NCBI RefSeq assembly: GCF_904848665.1 | Contig: NZ_CAJHCQ010000003.1 | Location: 124,001 to 188,000, forward strand | From: Paraburkholderia hiiakae | Lineage (GTDB): Bacteria > Pseudomonadota > Gammaproteobacteria > Burkholderiales > Burkholderiaceae | Direction: 5' to 3' | Length of the DNA stretch: 64,000 bases | In this document: piece after piece, positions 8,574 through 16,496 of the stretch | How positions within the stretch are numbered: position 1 is the stretch's first letter | How the letters are laid out: every line of letters begins with the position of its first letter | Made by a program: the position numbers and the translations under genes | Notes under the pieces: model-generated | What the model was told of the DNA's origin: nothing | Database searches by the model: none | Seen by the model: only the letters and a program-made list of their open reading frames with translations

Positions 8574-10079
8574 ATGAATACAAAAGTTATTTCCCGCAGT
8601 GCCGTGGCAGCCGCCGTGGTCGTCGCGTTGTCGGCGGGCTACGTAGCAGGGCACCGTGATCTGCCTGCCCCGCAGGTTATCTCGCAGGCGCAGGCCGCGG
8701 CCATGATGCCCGCCGAAGCCGCAGCCAAGACGGGCATTCCCGACTTCTCGGGTCTCGTGGAAACCTACGGGCCCGCGGTGGTCAACATCAGCGCGAAGCA
8801 CGTCGTGAAGCAGACGGCGATGCGCAGCGGCGGCAGCGGTCCGCAGCAACTGCCGATCGATCCGAGCGATCCGTTCTACCAGTTCTTCAAGCACTTCTAC
8901 GGCGGTGCGCCCGGCATGGGCGGCGGCGATAACGGCCCGCAGGCGGACCAGCCGAGCGCGAGCCTCGGCTCGGGCTTCATCGTCAGCCCGGACGGCTACA
9001 TTCTCACGAACGCGCACGTCGTGGAAGGCGCCAACGTCGTGACGGTGAAGCTCACCGACAAGCGCGAGTACAAGGCGAAGGTCGTGGGCGCGGACAAGCA
9101 GTCGGACGTCGCCGTGCTCAAGATCGACGCAAAGGATCTGCCGACCGTGAAGATCGGCGATCCGCGCCAGAGCAAGGTCGGCCAGTGGGTGGTGGCGATC
9201 GGCTCGCCGTACGGCTTCGACAACACCGTGACCTCGGGCATCATCAGCGCGAAGTCGCGCTCGCTGCCTGAAGAGAACTACACGCCGTTCATCCAGACCG
9301 ATGTGCCGGTGAACCCCGGCAATTCGGGCGGCCCGCTGTTTAATCTGCAGGGCGAAGTCATCGGCATCAACTCGATGATCTACTCGCAGACGGGCGGCTT
9401 CCAGGGTCTTTCGTTCGCAATCCCGATCAATGAGGCGATCAAGGTCAAGGACGATCTCGTCAAGACCGGCCACGTGAGCCGTGGGCGTCTCGGCGTCGCG
9501 GTGCAGTCGATGAACCAGACGCTCGCCAACTCGTTCGGCATGGACAAGCCGCACGGCGCGCTGGTGAGTTCGGTGGACGCGAGCGGTCCGGCCGCGAAGG
9601 CGGGCCTGAAGCCCGGCGACGTGATCCTGTCCGTGAACGGCCAGGCGGTGGACGAATCGTCGGATCTGCCTTCGCTCATCGCGGGCATGAAGCCGGGCAC
9701 GAAGGCCGATGTTCAGGTGTGGCGCGACAAGAGCACGAAGGACTTCACTGCGACCATCGGCGCGCTGGGCGACGCGAAGGTGGCGTCGAACGACGCACCG
9801 CAAGCGCAGATGCAGGGACGTCTCGGCGTCGCGGTGCGCTCGCTCACGCCGGAAGAGAAGAGCAACGGCTCGCTCGATCACGGCCTGCTCGTCGAGCAGG
9901 CGGGCGGCGCCGCCGAAAATGCGGGCGTCCAGCCCGGCGACGTGATTCTCGCCGTGAATGGCCGGCCGGTTACGAGCGCCGATCAACTCAAGCAGATGGT
10001 CTCCAAAGCTGGCAACAGCATTGCGCTCCTGATCCAGCGAGACGACGCACAGATTTTCGTGCCCGTCGATCTCGGCTGA
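8574..10079 (+). CDS. Do/DegQ-family periplasmic serine protease (HtrA, MucD-like)
   Basis: 501 aa. It degrades or refolds misfolded envelope proteins. There is an N-terminal signal or anchor segment (VAAAVVVALSAGYVAG). The catalytic triad is His148 in TNAHVV, Asp178 in SDVAVLKI and Ser251 in PGNSGGPL. Two PDZ domains follow, each starting with the GRLGVAV pattern. The start at 8574 (MNTKVIS) has AAGGAG upstream; an ATG ten codons earlier is poorer. It lies 136 bp after the kinase gene on the same strand, so it may belong to that system's regulon or operon. Two strong hairpins follow. Confidence 0.93.
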   Translation: MNTKVISRSAVAAAVVVALSAGYVAGHRDLPAPQVISQAQAAAMMPAEAAAKTGIPDFSGLVETYGPAVVNISAKHVVKQTAMRSGGSGPQQLPIDPSDPFYQFFKHFYGGAPGMGGGDNGPQADQPSASLGSGFIVSPDGYILTNAHVVEGANVVTVKLTDKREYKAKVVGADKQSDVAVLKIDAKDLPTVKIGDPRQSKVGQWVVAIGSPYGFDNTVTSGIISAKSRSLPEENYTPFIQTDVPVNPGNSGGPLFNLQGEVIGINSMIYSQTGGFQGLSFAIPINEAIKVKDDLVKTGHVSRGRLGVAVQSMNQTLANSFGMDKPHGALVSSVDASGPAAKAGLKPGDVILSVNGQAVDESSDLPSLIAGMKPGTKADVQVWRDKSTKDFTATIGALGDAKVASNDAPQAQMQGRLGVAVRSLTPEEKSNGSLDHGLLVEQAGGAAENAGVQPGDVILAVNGRPVTSADQLKQMVSKAGNSIALLIQRDDAQIFVPVDLG

Positions 10080-10087
10080 TCCCTGAT

Positions 10088-10122
10088 GCCGCGAATCCGG
10101 CTCCGTGCGCCGGATTCGCGGC
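10088..10122 (+). other. Strong stem-loop just after the HtrA gene
   Basis: A perfect 14-bp stem (GCCGCGAATCCGGC with GCCGGATTCGCGGC, 7-base loop) begins 9 bases after the stop codon. It lacks a T tract. It may protect the 3' end of the mRNA or work together with the terminator that follows at 10151. Confidence 0.7.
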
Positions 10123-10150
10123 GAGAGCAGGTTTCAATACGTTGTTCCTG

Positions 10151-10194
10151 CGCTGCCGCCGTTGGCCTCTGGCCCCGGCGGCAGCGGCGTTTTT
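10151..10194 (+). terminator. Rho-independent terminator after the HtrA gene
   Basis: A perfect 10-bp stem, CGCTGCCGCC (10151-10160) with GGCGGCAGCG (10177-10186), is followed by GCG and five Ts. Confidence 0.82.
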
Positions 10195-10277
10195 GGGCGC
10201 ACAAAACTGTCTATGCGCGCCGCTCGGGCATGCGCCTTGCGCAAGCACTACATCGGACAACCTGAAAGGAGCGATCG

Positions 10278-10784
10278 ATGAAGAGTTTCCGCAATTCGCG
10301 CCCCGTCCATCTCACCGCTTACGCGACGATCCTCGCGGCCACCCTTGCGTTTGGCTACGCGGGCGGCGCGGCAGCGCAGCAAGCCGATGCGTCGGGCACA
10401 GTCGGCGGCACGACCACCGACGACACCAGCGCCGGCAACACCAACGGCGGCGGCATGCCGCAAGTCCAGCAGCAGGGCGACGTATCGTTCGTCTCCGGCG
10501 GCGTGGGTCTCGACGAATCCAAGGCGCTGCTCGGCGCGGAGCGCCAGTGGCCACTTGCGTTGCGCTTCACCCAGCGTAGCGGCGAGTACGTCGCGGACGT
10601 GCGCGTGCAGATCACCGACTCGCATGGCGCGAGCGTGCTCGATACGACTTCCCGCGGGCCTTACATGCTCGTCAGGGTGCGTCCGGGCCGCTACAGCGTG
10701 CATGTGAGCCATGCGGGCGTCGACAAGACGAGCGCCGTGACGGTGGGCTCGAACGGCAGCGCGCGGGCGGCGTTCATCTGGTAA
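10278..10784 (+). CDS. Secreted protein with carboxypeptidase-regulatory-like fold, unknown function
   Basis: 168 aa. ATG at 10278 is preceded by AAAGGAG. A signal peptide is evident (basic start, AYATILAATLAFGYAGG, cleavage near AAAQ). A Thr/Gly/Asn-rich linker follows. The C-terminal half (from about residue 85) reads like a single beta-sandwich: VADVRVQITDSHGASVL, then RGPYMLVRVRPGRYSVHV, the pattern of carboxypeptidase regulatory-like domains, which are structural. No catalytic motif was seen. It stands alone between terminators and probably acts in the periplasm or envelope. Confidence 0.75.
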   Translation: MKSFRNSRPVHLTAYATILAATLAFGYAGGAAAQQADASGTVGGTTTDDTSAGNTNGGGMPQVQQQGDVSFVSGGVGLDESKALLGAERQWPLALRFTQRSGEYVADVRVQITDSHGASVLDTTSRGPYMLVRVRPGRYSVHVSHAGVDKTSAVTVGSNGSARAAFIW

Positions 10785-11086
10785 GCCGCACCGCGGGGCA
10801 GGCGCGCGTTGGGGCGTTGCCGCACGCGCGCCGCGCATAAGATTCACGCAGCCTGGGCGAGTTTGGCCGATAATGAAGCCGAGGGGAGGCCCGCGATCGC
10901 TCCGGCGTTGCGCGAGCGTGTGCGCTTGTCGTCGATACAGCGATCGAGGCGGCGACCGGCGAGCGGCCACCCGTGGAATTGCACGGCACGCGCCATCGTG
11001 GCTGCGTGCCAAGCGACCCGGTGCGGCCTGCCGCCCGGCAAGGGCACGGCGCCACACAGGCGCCGCCTACCAACAGGGAGCCGAAC
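10785..11086. other. 302-bp gene-free interval
   Basis: GC-rich sequence with no frame that resembles a protein on either strand and no clear terminator. It must contain the promoter of the DUF427 gene at 11087, but no convincing -35/-10 pair was found. Confidence 0.4.
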
Positions 11087-11452
11087 ATGGCGGTCGAACC
11101 GGATGCGGTCCATCGCATCGACCTCGTCGCGAACCGTCACCGTGTGCGCGTGATTCATGGCGGGATCACCATTGCCGACACGCTGCATGCCATTACCCTT
11201 CGCGAAACCGGCTACCCCGACGTCTACTACTTTCCGCGCGCCGACGTGAACATGGCGCGACTCGAACGCTCCGGACACACCTCGCATTGCCCATTCAAGG
11301 GCGAGGCGACGTATTTCCATTTGCGTACCGAAGACGGGCGCGTCGAAGACGCGGCCTGGAGCTACGAAGCGCCGCTGGATGATGCACGCGGCATCAAGGG
11401 CTATCTGGCGTTTTACGCGACCCGCGTGGACCGGATCGACCAGACCTCTTGA
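11087..11452 (+). CDS. DUF427 domain protein
   Basis: 121 aa. It matches the DUF427 pattern: RVIHGGITIADT, then the conserved PDVYYFPRADVNM, SHCPFKGEATYF, and a C-terminal AAWSYEAPLDDARGIKGYLAFY. The family is small, soluble and of unknown biochemical role, often beside metabolic genes. ATG at 11087 has AGGGAG about seven bases upstream. The SRPBCC gene follows after 31 bp, so the two are probably one unit. Confidence 0.85.
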   Translation: MAVEPDAVHRIDLVANRHRVRVIHGGITIADTLHAITLRETGYPDVYYFPRADVNMARLERSGHTSHCPFKGEATYFHLRTEDGRVEDAAWSYEAPLDDARGIKGYLAFYATRVDRIDQTS

Positions 11453-11483
11453 ATTGGCCGGTAGCTTGCAAAGGGGAGCCGCC

Positions 11484-12233
11484 ATGGAACTGAAAGATGC
11501 GCTGAGAATTCCGCTCGAACCCGCCGCCGTCTGGGCGGCGTTGCAGGACGTGGCGCTCGTGCGCGCGAGCATGGAGCATTGCGAGTCGTTCCGGCGCCTC
11601 GGCCCCGGCGAATACGCGATCACGCTCACGGTGCCGCTCGGGCCGCTGCGCGCACGCTACGAAGTGCGTGCCCACATTTCCAATGACACGGCGCAAGTAC
11701 CGCTCACACCACGCCGCGTGCTGAGCTTTCGCGCCCGCGCGGACGGCATCGGCTCGCTGCGCGGACAGATCGACGTCGCATTGCGCCCGGAAGAGCGCGC
11801 CACGGCGAAGGAGCCGGGTACGGACAAGGACGCGAACACGCGTATCGACTACTCGGTGTGGGCCACGCTCACGGGGCCGCTGTCCGAGTTGCCGCCGCGC
11901 CAGATCGAGAACGCCCTGCACGAACTCGCCGACGACTTCTTCACGGAGTTCTGCGCTGTGGTCGCGGCCAAGCACGGCCAGGCGCCCAACCGCGTGGCGG
12001 GCGAGCAGCCGCGCCGGCAACATGTGTTCCTGCGGCCGATCAACCTCGCCGGTTTCGCCCGGCGCGCGCATATCCTGCCGCAGCACCATGCTGGCGGGAC
12101 GCTCTCGGGCCGGGCGGCCAGCACCCTGCATCACGAGCCGTCGCCGCACGCCATGCCGTACTGGGCGTGGGCAGCGATGATCTTTTTCGTCGCGTTGCTG
12201 CTTTATGCGGCGCGCTGGTTTACCGCGACCTGA
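11484..12233 (+). CDS. SRPBCC/CoxG-like protein with C-terminal membrane anchor
   Basis: 249 aa. Residues 1 to about 160 fit the CoxG branch of the SRPBCC (START-like) fold: LRIPLEPAAVWAALQDVALV at the start, then ESFRRLGPGEYAITLTVPLGP. A hydrophilic stretch follows and the protein ends in a single transmembrane helix (WAWAAMIFFVALLLYAARW). CoxG-type proteins help recruit CO dehydrogenase-type enzymes to the membrane, but no coxLMS genes are nearby, so the partner is unknown. ATG at 11484 has AAGGGGAG upstream. Confidence 0.82.
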   Translation: MELKDALRIPLEPAAVWAALQDVALVRASMEHCESFRRLGPGEYAITLTVPLGPLRARYEVRAHISNDTAQVPLTPRRVLSFRARADGIGSLRGQIDVALRPEERATAKEPGTDKDANTRIDYSVWATLTGPLSELPPRQIENALHELADDFFTEFCAVVAAKHGQAPNRVAGEQPRRQHVFLRPINLAGFARRAHILPQHHAGGTLSGRAASTLHHEPSPHAMPYWAWAAMIFFVALLLYAARWFTAT

Positions 12234-12280
12234 ATTCGGCGGCGGGCGGCGCGCGCAAGTTGCGCCGCCCATCGAACTAC

Positions 12281-13267
12281 TTAAGCCCCCCGAAACTCCC
12301 GCCGCCACGCCGACGGCGAAATTCTGAACGCCTCCACGAAATGCTGACGCAGCGACGCGGCCGAGCCGAAGCCCGCGCGCTGGGCGATCGCGTCGATCGG
12401 ATGATCGGTGCTTTCGAGCAATTGCTGCGCGCGTGAGAGGCGCTCGCCGAGCAGCCAGGCGCTCACCGTCGACCCCGTCGTCAAACGGAACTGGCGCGTG
12501 AAAGTGCGTCGGCTCATTAGCGCGCGCTGTGCGAGCGAATCGAGCGTGTGGGGCGCGTCGAGGTGGGCCCGAATCCAGTCGAGCAGGCCTGGCAGACGGT
12601 CGCCGCGCCCGGCCGCCGCGACCGGCTGCTGTACATACTGCGCCTGGTTGCCCTGGCGATGCGGCGGCACGACGAGCCGGCGGGCCACATAATTCGCGGC
12701 GTTCGAGCCGCACAGGCGCCGCATGAGATGCAGGCAGCAGTCGAGTCCCGCCGCCGTGCCCGCCGAGGTGAGCAGGTCGCCGTCGTCGATATAAAGCACG
12801 CCGGGATCGAAGCGCACGGCCGGAAAGCGCTGCGCGAAATCGTCGGCGGCGGCCCAGTGTGTGGTGCCCGGACGGCCGTCCAGCAGGCCCGCATGCGCGA
12901 GCACATAGGCGCCGAGGCATAGCCCGACGAGGATCGCGCCGCTCACGTGCGCTTCGCGAAGCGCCTCGCAAAGCGCGGCGGATGGCGCTTCGTGGGTGTC
13001 GCGCCAGCTCGGCACGACGATCACGTCCGCGCCGCGCAGCCCGTCGAGGCCCTGCGGCGCGCCGATCGTAAAGCCTGCCGTGGTCGTGAGCGTGCCGGGC
13101 TCCGCCGCGCAGACGGCGAGTTCGAACGGCGGCACACCGCCTTCGCTGCGGTCTTCGCCGAACACGACGCAAGGCACGGAAAGATGGAACGGACTGATGC
13201 GGTCGAAGGCGATCACGGCGACGCGCAGCGGGGCGGAAGACGGAGTCTGACGAGAAGTAGCGACCAT
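12281..13267 (-). CDS. GlxA-family transcriptional regulator (DJ-1/PfpI plus AraC domains)
   Basis: About 328 aa. The N-terminal DJ-1/PfpI-like domain (VAVIAFDRISPFHLSVP ... GAILVGLCLGAYVLAHAG) contains Cys in the nucleophile-elbow position. The C-terminal AraC/XylS domain has two helix-turn-helix units (LAQRALMSRRTFTRQFR and IAQRAGFGSAASLRQHF). Such regulators often activate an adjacent divergent catabolic gene. The isochorismatase-like gene lies divergently 145 bp away and is the obvious candidate target. The start is uncertain: ATG at 13267 or GTG three codons upstream; neither has a strong ribosome site. Confidence 0.88.
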   Translation of the reverse strand: MVATSRQTPSSAPLRVAVIAFDRISPFHLSVPCVVFGEDRSEGGVPPFELAVCAAEPGTLTTTAGFTIGAPQGLDGLRGADVIVVPSWRDTHEAPSAALCEALREAHVSGAILVGLCLGAYVLAHAGLLDGRPGTTHWAAADDFAQRFPAVRFDPGVLYIDDGDLLTSAGTAAGLDCCLHLMRRLCGSNAANYVARRLVVPPHRQGNQAQYVQQPVAAAGRGDRLPGLLDWIRAHLDAPHTLDSLAQRALMSRRTFTRQFRLTTGSTVSAWLLGERLSRAQQLLESTDHPIDAIAQRAGFGSAASLRQHFVEAFRISPSAWRREFRGA

Positions 13268-13412
13268 GACGAGCACCGAGGAGGAATGGCCCGATTTTAG
13301 CGAAAGTTGTCATCCGGGCCACTGTCGCGTGGGCGGGCTCAGCGCCACAATCCCGCCATCGACTTTGCGTCTTCGGACCGGTCGGTTCCTTTCAATCCCA
13401 GGAGGCATGGCC

Positions 13413-14048
13413 ATGTCCGCGAATCCGCGCCGGGCGCTCGTCGTCATCGACGTGCAGAACGAATACGTCAGCGGCGATCTGCCGATCGAATTTCCCCCCA
13501 TCGAGACGTCGCTCGCCAACGTCGGCCGCGCGATGGACGCCGCGCGCGCGGCCGGCGTGCCGGTCGTGGTGGTGCAGAACGTCGCCCCGGCGGACTCGCC
13601 GCTGTTCGCGCGCGGCAGTGTGGGCGCCGAGCTGCATCCGGTCGTGGCCTCGCGTGAGCGCGATCACTACGTCGAAAAATCGCTGCCGAGCGCCTTCACG
13701 GGCACCGATCTGAAAGCCTGGCTGGCCGAACGCGGCATCGACACACTCACGGTGGCCGGCTACATGACGCACAACTGCGACGCCTCGACAGTGTTCGAGG
13801 CGACCCACGCGGGCCTCGCCGTGGAGTTTCTCGTCGATGCGACGGGTTCGGTGCCGTATGCGAACGAGGTAGGAACGGCTAGCGCCGAGGACATCCACCG
13901 CGCGTTCAGCGTGGTGATGCACACGCGCTTCGCGGCGGTCGTGACGACGGACGCCTGGCTTGCCGCCGTCAAGGCAGGCGTGCCGCTCGCGCGCGACAAC
14001 ATCTACGCGTCGAATCAGCGGGCCCGCGCGAACCGCGTGCCGGCCTGA
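13413..14048 (+). CDS. Isochorismatase-family cysteine hydrolase
   Basis: 211 aa. The catalytic triad of the family is visible: Asp in VVIDVQNEY near the N-terminus, Lys in HYVEKSLPSAF and nucleophilic Cys in GYMTHNCDASTVFEA. Members hydrolyse amides, ureas or vinyl ethers (nicotinamidase, biuret and carbamate hydrolases); the substrate cannot be inferred. ATG at 13413 was preferred over the ATG two codons earlier because AGGAGG then lies seven bases away. It is divergent from the GlxA-type regulator, which probably controls it. Confidence 0.87.
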   Translation: MSANPRRALVVIDVQNEYVSGDLPIEFPPIETSLANVGRAMDAARAAGVPVVVVQNVAPADSPLFARGSVGAELHPVVASRERDHYVEKSLPSAFTGTDLKAWLAERGIDTLTVAGYMTHNCDASTVFEATHAGLAVEFLVDATGSVPYANEVGTASAEDIHRAFSVVMHTRFAAVVTTDAWLAAVKAGVPLARDNIYASNQRARANRVPA

Positions 14049-14053
14049 GGGGG

Positions 14054-14087
14054 CAAGAAAAAGGCGGCCCCGTCAGCAGGCCGCCTT
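14054..14087 (-). terminator. Terminator for the TetR regulator gene
   Basis: A perfect 9-bp stem (AAGGCGGCC with GGCCGCCTT, 14061-14087) lies between convergent genes. Read on the minus strand it is followed by a run of Ts (CTTTTTCTTG), so it terminates the gene at 14117. It may also reduce readthrough from the plus strand. Confidence 0.8.
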
Positions 14088-14116
14088 GATCGATCCGGGA
14101 GCCGCGCGCGCAGGAC

Positions 14117-14770
14117 TCAGGCGTGCGACTCGCTCGCGCCCATGCGCAGCGACGGGCTGTAGCGCAGCGCGTCGAGCATCGCGTCGACGTGCCGTTCGGC
14201 GTTGCTCGCCACGTCGAACACGTCAGGCAGGATCGCCATGTCGCGCAGCGCGCCGCCAATGAACGAATGGAGCACGCGCGAGGCGCGCATGGGATCGAGG
14301 TCGGCGGGCAGTTGGCCCTTCGACATCGCATTGCGCAGCCCTTGCTCGATGCTCGCCAGGCCCTCGCGCATGTCGGTCTGGTGGCGCGCCATCACCGGCC
14401 CCATCTCCTCGACGAACTCGCACTTCAAAAACAGGATCTCGAACACGCGGCGGCGGCGCGCGTCGGTTGCCGTATTGCGCAGACACAGAATGCAAAGGTC
14501 GCGCATGCGCCCGAGCGGGTCGGGCTCACCCGGATCCGTCGATGCCACTTTCAGTTCGTCGAGCGGCAGGACCACGCGGTCGAACATGGCCGTGAACAGG
14601 TCACCCTTGTTCTCGAAATGCCAATAAATCGCGCCACGCGTCACGCCCGCGGTCTGGGCGATGTCGGCCAGCGACGTGCGCGACACGCCCTTTTCGTAAA
14701 AGACGTGTTCGGCAGCGTCGAGGATCCGGTTGCGCGTCTCCAGCGCTTCCTCTTTCGTTCGGCGGACCAT
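14117..14770 (-). CDS. bpeR: TetR-family repressor of the divergent RND pump (BpeR/AcrR-like)
   Basis: 217 aa. The N-terminal helix-turn-helix is typical of AcrR/TtgR regulators: MVRRTKEEALETRNRILDAA at the start, then GVSRTSLADIAQTAGVTRGA and IYWHFENKGDLF. The C-terminal ligand-binding domain is all-helical. It is divergent from the pump operon with a 436-bp shared region that contains an AcrR-type palindrome inside the pump promoter. The known arrangement of B. pseudomallei bpeR-bpeAB-oprB is the closest match; the symbol is by analogy. Drugs or signals binding the C-terminal domain would relieve repression. Confidence 0.85.
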   Translation of the reverse strand: MVRRTKEEALETRNRILDAAEHVFYEKGVSRTSLADIAQTAGVTRGAIYWHFENKGDLFTAMFDRVVLPLDELKVASTDPGEPDPLGRMRDLCILCLRNTATDARRRRVFEILFLKCEFVEEMGPVMARHQTDMREGLASIEQGLRNAMSKGQLPADLDPMRASRVLHSFIGGALRDMAILPDVFDVASNAERHVDAMLDALRYSPSLRMGASESHA

Positions 14771-14908
14771 GTTCTGAAGTCAGTGTGTAGTTATGAGTGA
14801 CGGGTGAAGGAATGTATTTGGGGTGTGAACCGTAATGTATTGATTTGTAATATGGATGGGATGCGCGGATCGCACCTGCAACACCACTCAACGGCTACGT
14901 AACGTTCT

Positions 14909-14938
14909 TTTACATTCGTTCGCGAATGTATCTATAAT
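14909..14938 (+). promoter_or_regulatory. RND pump promoter with embedded TetR/AcrR-type operator
   Basis: -35 TTTACA (14909-14914), an 18-bp spacer and a consensus -10 TATAAT (14933-14938). The palindrome TACATTCG at 14911-14918, TTCG centre, CGAATGTA at 14923-14930 fills the spacer and overlaps the -35. Its arms resemble the AcrR/TtgR operator core (ACAT...ATGT). Bound repressor would block RNA polymerase directly. Two further AATGTATT half-sites occur nearer the tetR start (about 14812 and 14834), suggesting autoregulation. Confidence 0.8.
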
Positions 14939-15206
14939 AGCACCCCACCACTTGGGTGCCTCAAGTGGCGATGTCCGGTTAATATCCGTCACTGGCCAAA
15001 GTGGTCGTAGAAACCCCAATGCGCGACGCCCCGCGGGTGGCGCGCAACAGTATCACCCGGACGGATGTGCAGACCGGCACGCGCCTTTCTAAAAGAAGTA
15101 CCGGGTTTATCCGTCAGGTATTTGCCAGATGCTGGCGTGCGTAGTCGTCCTCCTCGTTGCAGGACGCCGCACGCTTTTATTGTCAGTTATAGACAGAGGT
15201 CGCTCC
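14939..15206 (+). other. Long structured 5' leader of the RND operon (about 260 nt)
   Basis: If transcription starts just after the -10 at 14933, the mRNA has roughly 260 untranslated bases. It begins with a hairpin (CCACTTG, loop GGTGCCT, CAAGTGG around 14950) and contains other inverted matches such as GGACGGAT near 15060 with ATCCGTC near 15110. No reading frame in it looks like a leader peptide. The length suggests a second, post-transcriptional layer of control, but it could also be passive. Confidence 0.45.
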
Positions 15207-16481
15207 ATGCGCGTCGAACGGGTTCCATTCCGCCTAATCAGTGTCGCGACGGCTGCCATAGTGCTCGCAGCCTGCGGGCAAAAGCAGTCGGCGCCGCCGC
15301 CGCAAACCCCCGAAGTGGGTGTCATTACCGTCCAGCCGACCGCCGTGCCGGTCGTCTCCGAACTTCCCGGCCGTACTAGTGCCTTCCTCGTCGCGCAAGT
15401 GCGCGCACGGGTCGATGGCATCGTCCTGCGCCGCGAGTTCACTGAAGGCGCGATCGTGAAGGCCGGTCAGCGGCTCTACAAGATCGACCCCGCGCCGTAT
15501 ATCGCAGCGCTCAACACCGCCAAGGCCACCCTCGCGAAGGCGCAGGCCAACCTCGTCACGCAGAACGCGCTGGTTTCGCGCTACAAGGTGCTGGTCCAGG
15601 CCAACGCCGTGAGCAAGCAGGACTACGACAACGCCGTTTCCGCGCAGGGCCAGGCGGCAGCGGACGTCGCCTCCGGCAAGGCCGCCGTCGATACGGCGCA
15701 GATCAACCTCGGCTACACCGACGTCGTCTCGCCGGTCACGGGCCAGGTCGGCATCTCGCAGGTCACGCCGGGCGCCTACGTGCAGGCGAGCGCCGCGACG
15801 CTCATGTCGACCGTTCAGCAACTCGACCCGATGTACGTGGACGTCACGCAGTCGAGCCTCGATGGCCTGAAGCTGCGCCGCGCGATTCAGGAGGGTCGTC
15901 TGTCGACCAATGGCCCGAATGCGGCGAAGGTTTCGGTCGTGCTCGAAGACGGCCGCGTGTACGCACAGAAGGGCAAGCTCCAGTTCAGCGACGTCACGGT
16001 TGACCAGACCACCGGTTCGGTGACGGTTCGCGCGCTCTTCCCGAACGCCGACCGCGTGCTGCTGCCGGGCATGTTCGTGCGCGCGCGCATCGAAGAAGGT
16101 ATCAACAACAACGCGTTCCTCGTGCCGCAGGTTGGCGTGCAGCACGACCAGAAGGGCCAGGCGTCGGTGCTCGTCGTCGACCAGGACAACAAGGTCGTGC
16201 CGCATCCGATCGTCACGTCGGGCGCGCAGGGCCAGGACTGGGTCGTGGAGAGCGGCCTGCAAGCAGGCGACCGCGTGATCGTGCAAGGCACCGACAAGGT
16301 CAAGCCGGGTGCGCAGGTCAAGCCCATCGCGGCGCAACTGCCGCCGCCGCCGCCGCCGGGCGCGCCTTCGGCCGACATGGCGACCGCTTCGGGCAATGCG
16401 AACGCTGCCAGCGCCGCATCGGGTCCCGCAGCAGGTGCAAGCGGTGCCTCGGCTGCGCCTGCCGCCTCCGCAGCGCAATAA
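15207..16481 (+). CDS. bpeA: RND efflux periplasmic adaptor (membrane fusion protein), BpeA/AcrA-like
   Basis: 424 aa lipoprotein: basic N-terminus, AAIVLAAC lipobox and then GQKQ. Lipoyl halves (RARVDGIVLRREFTEGAIVK and TDVVSPVTGQVGISQVTPGA) flank the alpha-helical hairpin (residues about 100-170). Beta-barrel and membrane-proximal domains follow. The C-terminus is a Pro/Ala/Ser-rich low-complexity tail. It bridges the inner-membrane pump and the outer-membrane channel. ATG at 15207 was chosen because it starts a proper lipoprotein signal; the open frame extends 26 codons upstream without one. It is the first gene of a three-gene operon, 15 bp before the pump gene. Confidence 0.92.
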   Translation: MRVERVPFRLISVATAAIVLAACGQKQSAPPPQTPEVGVITVQPTAVPVVSELPGRTSAFLVAQVRARVDGIVLRREFTEGAIVKAGQRLYKIDPAPYIAALNTAKATLAKAQANLVTQNALVSRYKVLVQANAVSKQDYDNAVSAQGQAAADVASGKAAVDTAQINLGYTDVVSPVTGQVGISQVTPGAYVQASAATLMSTVQQLDPMYVDVTQSSLDGLKLRRAIQEGRLSTNGPNAAKVSVVLEDGRVYAQKGKLQFSDVTVDQTTGSVTVRALFPNADRVLLPGMFVRARIEEGINNNAFLVPQVGVQHDQKGQASVLVVDQDNKVVPHPIVTSGAQGQDWVVESGLQAGDRVIVQGTDKVKPGAQVKPIAAQLPPPPPPGAPSADMATASGNANAASAASGPAAGASGASAAPAASAAQ

Positions 16482-16496
16482 CCGGGAGCCTGTTTC

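Noticed and set aside
8502..9986. A 494-codon open frame antisense to the HtrA protease
   Set aside because: Shadow composition; the sense strand has the full catalytic triad and PDZ domains.
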